Assembly (NCBI RefSeq): GCF_051251125.1
Contig: NZ_JBPCZL010000013.1
Length of the DNA stretch: 64,000 bases
Strand: one strand, 5' to 3'
From: Carnimonas bestiolae
GTDB taxonomy: Bacteria > Pseudomonadota > Gammaproteobacteria > Pseudomonadales > Halomonadaceae
In this document: piece after piece, positions 53,978-62,254 of the stretch
How the letters are laid out: the number at the start of each line of letters is the position of its first letter
Position numbering within the stretch: position 1 is the stretch's first letter
Program-made: the position numbers and the translations under genes
Notes under the pieces: model-generated
Told to the model about the DNA's origin: nothing
Seen by the model: the letters and a program-made list of their open reading frames with translations, nothing else
Databases searched by the model: none

Positions 53978-53992
53978 GCGGTACTCGTGCCA
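53978..53992 (-). promoter_or_regulatory. Sigma-54 promoter of the CrcZ-like RNA
   Basis: TGGCACGAGTACCGCA (minus strand) fits the consensus TGGCACG-N4-TTGCA: the invariant GG (53991-53990) and GC (53979-53978) are exactly ten bases apart and TGGCACG is perfect; only the TT before GC is CC. It predicts a start near 53966. Upstream, TAACCAAATGATTGTTA (54025-54009) and TTTGGCCCAAA (54098-54088) are inverted repeats that could bind an NtrC-family activator. Confidence 0.72.
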
Positions 53993-54132
53993 CTTTTTAA
54001 TTTTTATTTAACAATCATTTGGTTACTGAACTTTAGGCGTATAGAGTCGTGTCGCTATCGAGCTTCGCTGTTGATTCCATCGCACTTTTTGGGCCAAAGA
54101 AGTGCAGGCTGTCTCTTTTGGTGCACAATTCA

Positions 54133-54150
54133 CGTGAGCTGAAACTCACG
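54133..54150 (-). terminator. Hairpin directly after gluQRS
   Basis: CGTGAG and CTCACG pair around a six-base loop, touching the gluQRS stop codon. There is no T run. It may limit readthrough from dksA-gluQRS into the small RNA region. Confidence 0.4.
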
Positions 54151-55071
54151 CTATAGCGAAGATGCACGATTTCCCGTGTCATCATGAATTACGTCAGCAG
54201 ACGGTAGTTTGCTGACCTGCCAGTGACTCACCGCCCACTGAAGCTGCTCGGTAATCGGAGCGGAACGCAGCGCTTGGGGCGGGCATTGGCCAAGCATATC
54301 GATGGCGTCGAATAGGCACTCGCGGATGGTATCGACCTGGTCGGGTAGTGCAGGCGCGAGGTTTTGCTTCGAGAGCTTCTGTCCGTTCGCTGCGGTAGCC
54401 AACGGCAAATGAAGATAGCGCGGGGTGGGGCACCCAAGGTGCTGTTGTAACAGCAACTGCCATGGCGTGTTATCAAGCAAATCCGCGCCTCGTACCACAT
54501 CGGTAATTCCTTGGGCGTTGTCGTCGACGACAACCGCTAACTGATAGGCCCACCAGCCGTCCCTGCGCTTGATCACTACGTCGCTCAATTCGGCAAGCGG
54601 CCAATGCTGCGCGCCCATGCGGCGGTCGTGCCAGCCTATCTGGGCATCCGGGGCCGAGTGAGGGATACGCAACCGCCACGCCGGTGGTCGGTCGGGATGT
54701 AGATTTCCTTCACGACACCAGCCGGGATAGTGGGGAAACCTTTGCCACTCCTTGCGCGAACAGCCGCATGGATAGGCATATCCAGTGTGCCTGAGCAAAT
54801 CAAGCGCTGCTTGGTAGTGATCGTTACGCTGGTGCTGATAAAGAACCTCACCGTCCCAGCTCAGCCCAAAGCTGTCCAGTTGGCGAAGAATAACGCTGCT
54901 GGTGCCCGCGGGGCAGCGAGGCATATCGGTGTCTTCTATGCGCACCCGCCACTCGCCGTTATGTGCGCGTGCGTCCAGCCAACTTGCCAGAGCGGCCATG
55001 AGTGAACCGAAATGCAGCGGACCAGACGGCGTTGGTGCGAAGCGCCCGCAGTACCAGGGGCGGGCACTCAT
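54151..55071 (-). CDS. gluQRS: Glutamyl-Q tRNA(Asp) synthetase
   Basis: 306 residues from the ATG at 55071 (MSARPWYCGRFAPTPSGPLHFGS). The HIGH-like PSGPLHFGS, the zinc-binding pattern CGCSRKEW...YPGWC, and the KMSKS-like GQKLSKQN are visible; the anticodon-binding domain of GluRS is absent, as expected. It glutamylates queuosine in tRNA-Asp. Its ATG overlaps the stop of the upstream phosphoribosyltransferase gene (ATGA). dksA-gluQRS is conserved; the inserted gene is not usual. Confidence 0.95.
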   Translation of the reverse strand: MSARPWYCGRFAPTPSGPLHFGSLMAALASWLDARAHNGEWRVRIEDTDMPRCPAGTSSVILRQLDSFGLSWDGEVLYQHQRNDHYQAALDLLRHTGYAYPCGCSRKEWQRFPHYPGWCREGNLHPDRPPAWRLRIPHSAPDAQIGWHDRRMGAQHWPLAELSDVVIKRRDGWWAYQLAVVVDDNAQGITDVVRGADLLDNTPWQLLLQQHLGCPTPRYLHLPLATAANGQKLSKQNLAPALPDQVDTIRECLFDAIDMLGQCPPQALRSAPITEQLQWAVSHWQVSKLPSADVIHDDTGNRASSL

Positions 55072-55772
55072 TGCGTTTGGATAGCGTCCGATTGTGGCTG
55101 CCAACCTTTGCCGCTGCGCTTCAATGCCGGGATGTGCCCCAGGCTGATCACTTTATCTGCCCAGCCTTGCTCGAAGTCATTGAGCGTTTGCACCCAGCGG
55201 TCGCCTTCCGTCAGTGCTACGGCGAGTGCCAGGGTGTCGGCCCCCAAGCGCCTTAGCAGGCGCAACGCCGCCAAGGCAGTGCCAGCGGTAGACACCACGT
55301 CGTCAATAAGCAGCACTTTCTTGCCCTCGACTCGATGCGCCAGATTAGGGTCGAGGTAGAGGTGACGGTTGGTGCCGAGCGAGGTAATCGACGAGGCCGG
55401 CTCACTATAGCGGTCGTCGAACCAGAACTTGCGCGATTGCCCAAGCGCTACGTAGTGATGGTGGCCCAAGCGTTCGGCAATCACGCGCGCATAGTGAAGC
55501 CCTGAGGTGGGAACACCGACGATAACATCGGGTGCCAGCGAGGCAATTTTGGGCAGCAATCGTCCGATCAACTGCTCATCTACGCTGAAACTCACCTGAT
55601 TCGACATCAGTAGAGCGATGGCGGCTCGCTTGTTGGGAAGAGGCTTGAGCGGTAGATCAAGTACGCTATTGTCATCCAGTGTTACTCGGAACATACCGTC
55701 TTGGACTGATGGCGCATCGCTGGCGCTGGCGAAAAAACAAACATCGTTTCCATGAGGTGCATTGCTGCCCAT
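55068..55772 (-). CDS. Phosphoribosyltransferase-fold protein of unknown substrate
   Basis: 234 residues. VLLIDDVVSTAGTALAALRLL (about residues 152-172) is the type I phosphoribosyl-diphosphate binding motif, and DVIVGVPTSGLHYARVIAERLGHHHYVALGQSRKFWF resembles the earlier part of purine and orotate phosphoribosyltransferases. A base salvage role is likely, but the base cannot be named. It lies between dksA and gluQRS and is translationally coupled to gluQRS. It may instead be a regulator with this fold, as PyrR and PurR are. Confidence 0.7.
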   Translation of the reverse strand: MGSNAPHGNDVCFFASASDAPSVQDGMFRVTLDDNSVLDLPLKPLPNKRAAIALLMSNQVSFSVDEQLIGRLLPKIASLAPDVIVGVPTSGLHYARVIAERLGHHHYVALGQSRKFWFDDRYSEPASSITSLGTNRHLYLDPNLAHRVEGKKVLLIDDVVSTAGTALAALRLLRRLGADTLALAVALTEGDRWVQTLNDFEQGWADKVISLGHIPALKRSGKGWQPQSDAIQTQ

Positions 55773-55994
55773 GAGCCTTGTTACCCTTGATGGTGAGATG
55801 AAGCGTAAAGCGGCGCGTGGACGCTTTCGAACATTGGTCGTCGATAAGCGGTAGGTGACAGTATAGCCAAATCGAGGTTGGTATCACGCGGGGAGTGCGT
55901 TGATTTCAATCACCTTGCGCGAACGCGCAGGGTAGAAGGGGGCGAGCCCCGGCTAATGCCGAGGCCGCGAGGAGTGAAGATTGACGCGGCTCGG

Positions 55995-56444
55995 TTAATT
56001 GCCGAGCTGCTTCTCCTTAAGCTCCGCAAGCGTTTTACAATCGACGCACAGTGTCGCAGTGGGGCGTGCCTCAAGTCGGCGGATACCGATTTCGACGCCG
56101 CATGCTTCACAGAAGCCGTAGTCATCTTCATCGATGCGCTCGATGGTTTCGTTGATCTTCTTCAGCAGCTTACGTTCGCGGTCACGAGTGCGCAGTTCGA
56201 GGCTAAAGCCCTCTTCCTGGGTGGCGCGGTCCGAAGGATCAGCGAAGTTGTTGGCTTCTTCCTGGAGATGACGAACGGTGCGATCCACTTCCTGCATCAG
56301 ATCGCTTTTCCACTCCAGCAAGATGCTACGAAAGTGCTGGAGCTGTTTGTCGTTCATGTACTCTTCACCCGGTTCCGCTTGGTACGGGGTGAATTTAGAG
56401 AGCGCTTCTTTCAGCGCATCCGGTTGCTGTTCGGCTACTGCCAT
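55995..56444 (-). CDS. dksA: RNA polymerase-binding transcription factor DksA
   Basis: 149 residues. A coiled coil with the acidic tip DPSDRATQEE and the four-Cys zinc finger CEACGVEIGIRRLEARP...CVDC define DksA. With ppGpp it represses rRNA promoters and activates amino-acid genes. It heads the leftward cluster and diverges from sfsA, whereas in E. coli sfsA and dksA read in the same direction. Confidence 0.97.
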   Translation of the reverse strand: MAVAEQQPDALKEALSKFTPYQAEPGEEYMNDKQLQHFRSILLEWKSDLMQEVDRTVRHLQEEANNFADPSDRATQEEGFSLELRTRDRERKLLKKINETIERIDEDDYGFCEACGVEIGIRRLEARPTATLCVDCKTLAELKEKQLGN

Positions 56445-56492
56445 GGGGATGCCTCATTACGCAGTGTGTCTTGGCCCAAGGGCCGCCGTTGT

Positions 56493-56508
56493 ATACCCTC
56501 GCGGGTAT
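56493..56508. promoter_or_regulatory. Palindrome in the dksA-sfsA intergenic region
   Basis: ATACCC-TCGC-GGGTAT is a perfect inverted repeat 49-64 bases before dksA. It could be an operator or a leader hairpin; no known consensus was recognised. Confidence 0.35.
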
Positions 56509-56625
56509 TAATGTTCTACCGAAGGGGCAGTCTTTTATAGAAAAATGCGCCGTAATGCAACCCGAACAACGCTGCTCGGGGAAAACTGTGCATCGCCCCT
56601 TCCTTTGGCTTAAGGCTCCTTTCTC

Positions 56626-57348
56626 TTGAAAATCAGTTGCCTTCATTCAGGAACGCTGATGAAGCGCTATAAGCGCTTTTTGGCAGATATCACATTTGCT
56701 TCTGGTGAAATGGTCACTGCTCACTGTGCCAATACTGGCTCAATGCGCGGTCTCAATCAGCCCGGCGCGACGGTATGGCTGTCCTACCACAATAACCCCA
56801 AGCGCAAGCTGGCGTGGAGCTGGGAGCTCATTGAGCTGCCCTTGGCCGCAGGAGGCTCAGCGCTAGCAAGCATTAACACCGCACGCGCCAATGCGCTGGT
56901 GCGCGAAGCCCTTGAGGCGGGCGTTATTGCTGAACTGGCAGGCTGCAGCACTATTCGACCAGAGGTAAAGGTAGACGACGCTCGTTTGGACTTCGAGCTG
57001 CAAATCGACAATCAATCGTGTTTTGTCGAAGTCAAACAGGTCACGCTGCTTGAAGAAGACGGTATCGGCTATTTTCCCGATGCTGTTAGCACGCGCGGGC
57101 TCAAGCACCTCAACACCCTGGCGTCGCTCGCGCTGAGCGGCAAAAGGGCAGTGCTGTTGTTCTGTGTTGCTCACACTGGAATCAATGAAGTGCGCCCAGC
57201 AGCACATATTGATGTTGCTTACGCCGAGGGGCTGAAGGCGGCGGTCGAGTGCGGTGTGGAAGTGTTGGCTTACCGCTGCCGTATTGAGGTGCATGAACAC
57301 CAGGCGGACATTGCGCTCGCGTCTGCCATCAAGGTGGCGGTGGAGTAG
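56626..57348 (+). CDS. sfsA: Sugar fermentation stimulation protein homolog SfsA
   Basis: 240 residues from a TTG start. MKRYKRFLADITFASGEMVTAHCANTGSMRGL, CFVEVKQVTLLEEDGIGYFPDAVSTRGLKHLNTL and GVEVLAYRCRIE are the SfsA signatures; the DFEL...VEVKQVTL part looks like a PD-(D/E)XK nuclease fold. The role is not firmly known; in E. coli overproduction raises maltose gene expression. Confidence 0.93.
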   Translation: MKISCLHSGTLMKRYKRFLADITFASGEMVTAHCANTGSMRGLNQPGATVWLSYHNNPKRKLAWSWELIELPLAAGGSALASINTARANALVREALEAGVIAELAGCSTIRPEVKVDDARLDFELQIDNQSCFVEVKQVTLLEEDGIGYFPDAVSTRGLKHLNTLASLALSGKRAVLLFCVAHTGINEVRPAAHIDVAYAEGLKAAVECGVEVLAYRCRIEVHEHQADIALASAIKVAVE

Positions 57349-57492
57349 CGGCTTTTTTAGCGCTGAGTGACTCACCGAGTACAGGGCCAAGTGCGCTAAC
57401 GTGTTGAGGTATCGAGTAAGGCGACGGTCGCAATGGCCGCGTATCTGCTGTATCTCAACTCGAACCGGTGAATGCCCGTGGTGTGTGTCAAT

Positions 57493-57518
57493 AAAAACGC
57501 CTCTAAACAGAGGCGTTG
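57493..57518 (-). terminator. Terminator of the yggS-proC-yggT-metXW-thioesterase run
   Basis: On the minus strand AACGCCTCT, loop GTTT, AGAGGCGTT, then TTTATT, 26 bases past the thioesterase stop. The stretch 57349-57492 holds no gene I can support. Confidence 0.88.
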
Positions 57519-57543
57519 TTCGAAAGGGTATTAAAGCCTGGCT

Positions 57544-57936
57544 TCAAGCGTCGTTGAAGCGATCTTCGATATAGGTGATTTTTGTTTTGCCATGAGGCGC
57601 TGGCTGACCATCTTCTCCCATATTAACGAAGACCATCTTGTCGATGGTAAGAATGCTTTTGCGAGTAATCTTGTTGCGCACATGGCATTTCAGGGTGATG
57701 GAGGTTTTACCAAAGTGGGTCGCGGTTAAACCGAGCTCGATAATGTCGCCTTCCGTTGCACTTGAAAGGAAGTTGATTTCCGACACAAACTTGGTCACTA
57801 CCTTGGGGTTTTCCAGCTGGATAATGCTGTAAATGGCCGCTTCTTCGTCGATCCAACGCAGTAGACTGCCGCCAAATAGAGTTCCATTGGGATTGAGATC
57901 AGCAGGCTTAATCCATTTGCGGGTATGGAAATTCAT
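57544..57936 (-). CDS. Acyl-CoA thioesterase, YciA-like hotdog fold
   Basis: 130 residues from the ATG at 57936, which follows GGGAGGC. LNPNGTLFGGSLLRWIDEEAAI is the hotdog active-site region with the conserved Asn and Asp, and VTKFVSEINFLSSATEGDIIEL follows as in BFIT/YciA enzymes. It hydrolyses acyl-CoA; chain preference is unknown. It is the last gene of the leftward metX-metW run, 51 bases after metW. Confidence 0.87.
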   Translation of the reverse strand: MNFHTRKWIKPADLNPNGTLFGGSLLRWIDEEAAIYSIIQLENPKVVTKFVSEINFLSSATEGDIIELGLTATHFGKTSITLKCHVRNKITRKSILTIDKMVFVNMGEDGQPAPHGKTKITYIEDRFNDA

Positions 57937-57987
57937 GTGAGATGCCTCCCGGTTTACGTGGGTAAAGGGCATTGAGCCGTGGAGTGG

Positions 57988-58581
57988 TTAACGTTTAACG
58001 CGAAAGATGGCGGTTTCGCCGAGCAGATTGCGCCAGCGTCCTACGCCACGCCATGAATCTCCGCGCCCAATCACCTGATCGACAATGGTGTAACCATTAT
58101 CTTCACACAGGCGTGCAAAATCCTTGAAAGTCGACAGGTGGATGTTGGGTGTGTCGTACCATGCGTGAGGCAGCGATGATGAAACCGGCATTCGACCTTT
58201 CAATCCCAAGTGCAGGCGATGCCGCCAGTAAGCGAAGTTGGGGAACGTGATAATGCATTCGTGGGCCACCCGCAGCATCTCGTTGAGTGCGAAATCGGGA
58301 CGTTCCAGCGCTTGCAGGGCTTCCGTCATCACAATCAGATCGAAGGAATCGGCGGGGAAATTGCTCAGGCCATCGTCGATGTTTTGCTCGATAACGTCGA
58401 CGCCTCGCGCAATGCATGCATTGATGCCCTTGTGATCAATCTCCAGACCGTAGCCTGTCACATTCTTGTGACGCGCCAAATGATCGAGCAGGTCGCCTTC
58501 GCCACACGCCAGATCAAGAATGCGCGAATTGGGCGGAACCCAATCGTAGATCAGAGCCAGATCGCGGCGCAGTTCGGTCAT
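57988..58581 (-). CDS. metW: Methionine biosynthesis protein MetW
   Basis: 197 residues. RILDLACGEGDLLDHL is a SAM-binding motif of a small class I methyltransferase fold; GLEIDHKGINACIARGVDVIEQNIDDGL and FPNFAYWRHRLHLGLKGRMPVS are typical of MetW. It works with MetX, which it overlaps by 4 bases, and is needed in related bacteria for acyl-homoserine formation. Confidence 0.95.
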   Translation of the reverse strand: MTELRRDLALIYDWVPPNSRILDLACGEGDLLDHLARHKNVTGYGLEIDHKGINACIARGVDVIEQNIDDGLSNFPADSFDLIVMTEALQALERPDFALNEMLRVAHECIITFPNFAYWRHRLHLGLKGRMPVSSSLPHAWYDTPNIHLSTFKDFARLCEDNGYTIVDQVIGRGDSWRGVGRWRNLLGETAIFRVKR

Positions 58582-59750
58582 TGGGAAGCCTCCACGGCGG
58601 TAACACTGTCAGCGAGTCCAAGCGTGTCACCAGCGTGCCGTAGGAAGCCTCCCAGCACCGCCTGGTAGCGGGGATGAGGCAGCAGGAACGCATCATGACC
58701 ATAGGAAGAGTCGATATTGGCGTAACTCACCTGTTTGCCGGCCAATACCAGTGCATCCACCAATTCCCGCGAGCGCGAGGGAGCAAAGCGCCAGTCGGTG
58801 GTAAAGCTGATCACCAGAAAACGGCTGTTGGCCGGTGCAAGTGCGCGCGCCAAGTCGCCGTCGGCTTCTCCCGCGGGATCGAAGTAATCCAGCGCTTTGG
58901 TCATGAGCAGATAGGTGTTGGCATCAAAGCGATCAGAGAAGTTTTTGCCTTGATAGCGCAGATAGGATTCGACTTCGAACTCAATACCGTAGCCGAAGTT
59001 CAGTTCGTTACGCACATCGCGACCAAACTTGTTGCCCATAGCCAGCTCTGACAGATAGGTAATGTGGCCCACCATGCGCGCCAAACGTAAGCCTCGTCTT
59101 GGTAAGGTTTGGTGCTCGCTGTACCAGCCGTCACGAAAATCGGGATCGGAGCGAATCGCTTGCCGAGCCACTTCGTTGAAGGCGATATTTTGTGCCGTCA
59201 ATTTGGGAGTGGTGGCGATAGCCGCCGTGTGGCCGACGCGTTCCGGGTAGCTAAGCGACCATTGGATCGCCTGCATCCCTCCCAAACTACCGCCGACAAT
59301 CGCCGCAAAGCGCTCGATGCCCAGAAAGTCGGCCAGACGCGCCTGACTTTCTACCCAGTCGTGCACCGTCATGAGCGGGAAGTCAGGACCCCAGATACGC
59401 CCCGTCGCGGGGTTGATCGAGGTTGGCCCGGTACTGCCGTCGCAGCCGCCAAGGTTATTCAGGGACACCACGAAAAACCGGTTGGTATCGATGCTCTTGC
59501 CAGGGCCGATATAAGCATCCCACCAGCCTGGCTTCTTATCGCCTTCATGCCATCCCGCAGCGTGATGGTTGCCAGTTAGCGCGTGGCATATCAGCACCGC
59601 GTTGGTACGTTCAGCATTTAGCGTGCCGTAGGTTTCGTAGGCCAGTTCATAGCTTTCCAGTGAGCGCCCGCACGCCAACGGCAGCGGCGTGTCAAAACGC
59701 GCTGTTTTTGTCTCGACCAGGCCGACCGAGTCGGCGGGTAGCGTGCTCAC
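58578..59750 (-). CDS. metX: Homoserine O-acyltransferase MetX
   Basis: 390 residues, alpha/beta-hydrolase fold. IVGGSLGGMQAIQW has the nucleophilic Ser; the Asp and His of the triad lie in FTTDWRFAPSRSRELVDAL and SSYGHDAFLLPHP. It acylates homoserine, the first committed step to methionine. Members with metW neighbours may use succinyl-CoA rather than acetyl-CoA; the sequence alone does not let me decide. It overlaps both metW and yggT by 4 bases. Confidence 0.95.
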   Translation of the reverse strand: MSTLPADSVGLVETKTARFDTPLPLACGRSLESYELAYETYGTLNAERTNAVLICHALTGNHHAAGWHEGDKKPGWWDAYIGPGKSIDTNRFFVVSLNNLGGCDGSTGPTSINPATGRIWGPDFPLMTVHDWVESQARLADFLGIERFAAIVGGSLGGMQAIQWSLSYPERVGHTAAIATTPKLTAQNIAFNEVARQAIRSDPDFRDGWYSEHQTLPRRGLRLARMVGHITYLSELAMGNKFGRDVRNELNFGYGIEFEVESYLRYQGKNFSDRFDANTYLLMTKALDYFDPAGEADGDLARALAPANSRFLVISFTTDWRFAPSRSRELVDALVLAGKQVSYANIDSSYGHDAFLLPHPRYQAVLGGFLRHAGDTLGLADSVTAVEASQ

Positions 59751-60316
59751 GAGACTATTGCCGCCATCAGTAGACGATTAGCCATGGTGCTGACGCCGTA
59801 TTGCAGAACGTTAATCAATAAAAACGCAACGATAGGCGAAAGATCCAGCATGCCAAGTGGCGGAATGATTCTGCGCAACGGCGCCATTACGGGCTCGGTT
59901 AGCTGGCGGATGAGCATCGGCGCTGGGTGGTTGTCCTGTGGAGCAATCCAACTCATTACCACCATCAGAATCAACGCGTACCAATACAGCTGAAGCAGAA
60001 TCAGTATCACGCCAGCGACGGCCGCAATCAGCACTGGACCGATTCCAGAGGTCAGGGCCCCCGTTAACAGCAGCGCAATTACCTTGACGACAAGGGCAGC
60101 GACAACCGTGGCCAAGTCGAAGCGGCCCGCTATGGGGCGGATGACTTTCTGCAGCGGTTTGATGAGCCAATTGGTGGCTTTGATAACGCCATGCGCAATC
60201 GGGTTATAGCCATCTACACCCGATGCCTGCATGGCGAAGCGCGCCATCAGGACGAAAATGAAAAGGCTGAACACAAGGTTGATCAAGCCGGTGCCTGAAG
60301 AAAGGGATTCACCCAT
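59747..60316 (-). CDS. yggT: YggT family membrane protein
   Basis: 189 residues with duplicated YggT repeats: FVLMARFAMQASGVDGYNPIAHGVIKATNWLIKPLQKVIRP in the first and LMVVMSWIAPQDNHPAPMLIRQLTEPVMAPLRRIIPPLG in the second, each followed by hydrophobic helices. The function is unclear; links to cell division and osmotic stress have been proposed for relatives. It is conserved between proC and metX. Confidence 0.92.
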   Translation of the reverse strand: MGESLSSGTGLINLVFSLFIFVLMARFAMQASGVDGYNPIAHGVIKATNWLIKPLQKVIRPIAGRFDLATVVAALVVKVIALLLTGALTSGIGPVLIAAVAGVILILLQLYWYALILMVVMSWIAPQDNHPAPMLIRQLTEPVMAPLRRIIPPLGMLDLSPIVAFLLINVLQYGVSTMANRLLMAAIVS

Positions 60317-60444
60317 GGTACTACTCCGTCACATGCGGTATCGGCCCGATAGAATCACTGCCAAAAGGCGTCGGGCCGTCGGAACTGAATCGATCAGTGT
60401 GCTAAGACGCTTTTTTAGCGCGCCTTAATCTCATCAACGATACG

Positions 60445-61269
60445 TTAGGGGGTGTCGAGCTGCTCGGCCAGTGCTTCTGCGCGCTCTGCGCAAGCGTTAC
60501 AGGCATCCTTCACCAGATTTTCGAATCCGCCGCGCTCGAGCGCGAAAATGGCCTGTTCGGTGGTGCCTTTGGGAGACATGACCTTGCGTTTCAGGGTCGC
60601 TGGATCATCTTCTCCCAGTGCGCACATCTCGGCAGCGCCCAAGGCTGTCTGGATGGCCAGGCGGCGGGCGCTTTCACGTGGTAGCCCCTGATCGACTCCT
60701 GCGTTTTCCAGGGATTCCACCAAATAGTAGAAATAGGCTGGTGCGCTACCCGCTATTGCCGTCACCGCACTCAGCAGTTCCTCTTGCTCAACCCACTCGA
60801 TAATGCCCACCGCCTGCATGATTTCAGTGGCAATCTGGCGCTGGTCGTCATCGACCTTGTCGTTGGCGTAAAGACCTGCTGCTCCCCGCCCTAGTAGTGA
60901 TGGGGTATTGGGCATAGTGCGAATGACGCTGATGCCATCACCCAGCCAGCGCTCGATGGCTTCGCAGCGAACGCCTGCTGCAACCGACATTATCAACGGC
61001 TGCTTATTCTGAACAGCGCCCTTGATTGATTCGCACACATCCGCCAAACCTTGAGGTTTAACCGCAAGAATCACCACATCGGCACGTGTTACAGCGGCGT
61101 TATTGTCAGTAGTAGTATTAATCGCCAGCTGCTGCGCCAGTGGCGCGAGTGTTTCATCACTTGTTGCGGTGGCGGTAATTTCAGCGGCGGGATGACCGTT
61201 GTGAATCAATCCACGGATGATGGCCTGAGCCATGTGTCCTGCGCCAATAAACGTAATATGGCTTGGCAT
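60445..61269 (-). CDS. proC: Pyrroline-5-carboxylate reductase ProC
   Basis: 274 residues from the ATG at 61269, which follows GGAGGC. ITFIGAGHMAQAIIRGL is the dinucleotide loop, VILAVKPQ and the C-terminal AITAIAGSAPAYFYYLVESLENAG and MSPKGTTEQAIFALE are the family signature. It makes proline, also a compatible solute. A frame open to 61332 adds 21 unlikely residues. Confidence 0.97.
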   Translation of the reverse strand: MPSHITFIGAGHMAQAIIRGLIHNGHPAAEITATATSDETLAPLAQQLAINTTTDNNAAVTRADVVILAVKPQGLADVCESIKGAVQNKQPLIMSVAAGVRCEAIERWLGDGISVIRTMPNTPSLLGRGAAGLYANDKVDDDQRQIATEIMQAVGIIEWVEQEELLSAVTAIAGSAPAYFYYLVESLENAGVDQGLPRESARRLAIQTALGAAEMCALGEDDPATLKRKVMSPKGTTEQAIFALERGGFENLVKDACNACAERAEALAEQLDTP

Positions 61270-61328
61270 GGTGCCTCCTGCATAAAAAGAATGAAGACGA
61301 CAGCCGGTCAAGCTGTCGTCGTATCGAG

Positions 61329-62048
61329 TCAAGCCGTAGCGGGGCGTGGTCCAAACAGAGCCGTTCCCACTCGCACAATAGTGGCACCTTCGTCGATGGC
61401 GGCTTCCATATCGCCGCTCATCCCCATCGATAGGGTATCGAGTGTGATACTGGGCAGTTGCTCATTCAGTTGAGCCATTAGAGCGCGCAGCTTTTTAAAA
61501 GGCTGATGCTGAGCTGCGCTATCGGATGTTGGCGCTGGCAGTGCCATCAAACCACGTAGTTGTACCCGCGGTAGCTCTGCAATGCTGGCGGCTAGCGCTG
61601 GCAGCGCCTCGGCAGTGACACCTGATTTACTCTCTTCCCCGCTGACATTCACCTGAATGCATAGCTGTAGTGGGGGCATATCGTTGGGCCGTTGGTCGCT
61701 TAACCGTTTCGCCACTTTCTCACGATCGACGCTGTGCACCCAAGCGAAGCGATGAGCGATATCGCGCGTTTTATTCGACTGGATGGGGCCAATGAAATGC
61801 CACTCTATGTCGAGTGACGAAAGCGCCTGCTGTTTTTCCAACGCTTGCTGAAGATAGTTCTCTCCAAAGGCGCGCTGCCCCAGTGCGTAAAGTTCAGCAA
61901 CTTGCTGCGGCGTTTGCATTTTACTGACTGCCAGTAGCTTTACGCTGTGTGGCTCGCGCTTCGAATCAGCGACTGCACGGTGCAAACGAGCCGTAACGTC
62001 GTTAAATCGCTGCTGCACGAGAGAAGCAGATGTATCCTGGGCGGACAT
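61329..62048 (-). CDS. yggS: PLP homeostasis protein YggS (PipY/PROSC family)
   Basis: 239 residues from MSAQDTSASLVQQRF. LLAVSKMQ holds the PLP-binding Lys, then GENYLQQALEKQ, WHFIGPIQSNKTRDI and LSMGMSGDMEAAIDEGATIVRVGTALFG. It binds pyridoxal phosphate in a barrel and balances vitamin B6 and amino-acid pools. First gene of the leftward operon, divergent from tyrS. Confidence 0.95.
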   Translation of the reverse strand: MSAQDTSASLVQQRFNDVTARLHRAVADSKREPHSVKLLAVSKMQTPQQVAELYALGQRAFGENYLQQALEKQQALSSLDIEWHFIGPIQSNKTRDIAHRFAWVHSVDREKVAKRLSDQRPNDMPPLQLCIQVNVSGEESKSGVTAEALPALAASIAELPRVQLRGLMALPAPTSDSAAQHQPFKKLRALMAQLNEQLPSITLDTLSMGMSGDMEAAIDEGATIVRVGTALFGPRPATA

Positions 62049-62254
62049 GAGAATTCCTGAAAGGCTGCGTTGCACGTCTTGGTCAGAAGTTGGATATTAC
62101 CCAACTGACGTACATGAAGCCAAAGGGCCGACGAAGAAATCTCCGCATCGAGCGTGGTACACTTCGAGTCTTTATTGGTCGGGGCGCATCGCTAGCGTTG
62201 CCTCCGCGAGTATTCTTCTTCCCTTATATCTGTAGACGGTCTGAGAGATGCGCA

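Noticed and set aside
53966..54000. A sigma-70 promoter (TTAAAA, 18 bases, TTATAT) for the CrcZ-like RNA
   Set aside because: Weak -35 and non-standard spacing, while the sigma-54 element in the same place has exact GG-N10-GC spacing. Kept only as an alternative.
53876..54142. An 88-residue plus-strand frame with hydrophobic V/L/F stretches that looks like a small membrane protein
   Set aside because: The hydrophobic runs come from TTGTTGTT read as Val, Leu and Phe, the complement of the AAC motifs of the minus-strand RNA. No ribosome binding site or family resemblance.
57349..57492. A small RNA between sfsA and the thioesterase gene
   Set aside because: GTTGAG and CTCAAC could close a long imperfect stem, but no promoter or own terminator is evident.
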